Source of the DNA: Devosia beringensis
GTDB lineage: Bacteria > Pseudomonadota > Alphaproteobacteria > Rhizobiales > Devosiaceae
Reading direction: 5' to 3'
Assembly (NCBI RefSeq): GCF_014926585.1
Contig: NZ_CP045422.1
Span: forward strand, 2,024,501-2,088,500
Length of the DNA stretch: 64,000 bases
Positions within the stretch are counted from its first letter, which is position 1. The number at the start of each line of letters is the position of its first letter. Made by a program: the position numbers and the translations under genes. Shown piece after piece: positions 63,678 through 64,000 of the stretch. The notes beneath the pieces are model-generated. The model saw only the letters and a program-made list of their open reading frames with translations. It was not told the DNA's origin and searched no databases.

Positions 63678-63843
63678 AGGCGCGGCACAGGGCTTTTGAC
63701 GGCTGTCGGTTTTGTCTGCCAGACTCGCCAACAACCCCCTAGCCAAGGCGCCGGAGTTGCTCTATAGAGCCGGTCAACCCCTTCAGAGCTACGTCTCTGG
63801 GCCGCTCTGGCGGCGCAACGATATTGAATTCGGAGTACCGATC

Positions 63844-64000
63844 ATGGCAGTGCCAAAACGCAAGACCTCGCCGATGAAGCGCGGCTTCCGCCGTTCGCAC
63901 GACGCTCTGTCCGCCCCCACCTATGTCGAAGACAAGGATTCGGGCGAGCTGCGTCGTCCGCATCACGTCGACCTCAAGACCGGCATGTATCGCGGTCGCC
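63844..64000 (+). CDS. rpmF: 50S ribosomal protein L32 (3' end outside window)
   Basis: The first 52 codons of a protein beginning [22 protein letters not shown], the alphaproteobacterial L32 start. It runs off the window with perhaps ten residues missing. GGAG lies about 8 bases before the ATG. It lacks the zinc-binding cysteines found in some L32 forms, as is normal in this group. The 166 bases before it hold its leader, and a TTGACG at 63696 is a possible -35. Confidence 0.93.
   Translation, partial: MAVPKRKTSPMKRGFRRSHDALSAPTYVEDKDSGELRRPHHVDLKTGMYRGR

Overview
The window looks like chromosomal DNA of a GC-rich alphaproteobacterium of the order Hyphomicrobiales, most likely the Devosia/Pelagibacterium lineage. 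That placement is inferred from the gene families, codon use, the che gene layout, GcpE-type isoprenoid synthesis and CtrA-like promoter boxes; no rRNA gene is present to settle it. Nearly all DNA is coding. I see no prophage, insertion sequence, integrase or CRISPR array.

Layout. 1-2941: the 3' end of a Kef/YbaL-type antiporter, an Rrf2 regulator, a small membrane protein, purU, and a 23-codon ORF with an unusually strong ribosome binding site. 2802-7125 (minus): a potFGHI-type polyamine ABC transporter. 7560-10447: a pseudouridine salvage pair (psuG and a PfkB kinase) and a Gfo/Idh oxidoreductase. 10513-10588: tRNA-Ala(CGC). 10625-19617: an orphan receiver protein, a GH38 alpha-mannosidase, a FadR-type regulator with a dyad operator, an M20 dipeptidase, a REP-like pair, a DUF1304 protein, a siderophore-interacting flavoprotein and a SAF-domain dehydrogenase.

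19856-43504 is a 24-kb chemotaxis island: STAS-cheY-cheA-cheW, a reverse-strand small protein with a CheZ-like DxxxQ motif, cheD, a PAS-type MCP, cheR-cheB, a second cheY, then six MCP genes in tandem, the last being a soluble globin-coupled (HemAT-like) sensor followed by methylglyoxal synthase. The sensor halves differ, while the signalling halves are nearly the same. Five of the six end in a DW(N/S)EF pentapeptide that fits the xWxxF CheR/CheB tether. Upstream of the che operon and of all six MCPs lies a TTAA-N7-TTAA-like box. This is the strongest system-level signal in the window and suggests one CtrA-type regulon with separately transcribed receptors.

43626-50054: a branched-chain amino acid type ABC transporter (livGFHM), with its likely binding protein on the opposite strand and an Xre/RES toxin-antitoxin pair between them. 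50279-53579: an orphan OpuAC-type binding protein, a GGDEF-EAL protein and a DUF442 phosphatase. 53679-64000: pyruvate carboxylase, DUF421 and DUF1232 proteins, ispG with a translationally coupled 29-residue membrane peptide, a GGEEF cyclase, a YbaK-type deacylase, a MOSC protein, a polyprenyl synthase (ispA-like), divergent mtgA, and the start of rpmF. Carbon and isoprenoid housekeeping genes therefore flank the motility-signalling island.

No wholly unknown multi-gene system stands out. The items most worth following are the shared CtrA-like boxes, the tether pentapeptides, the DxxxQ protein and the two micro-ORFs.
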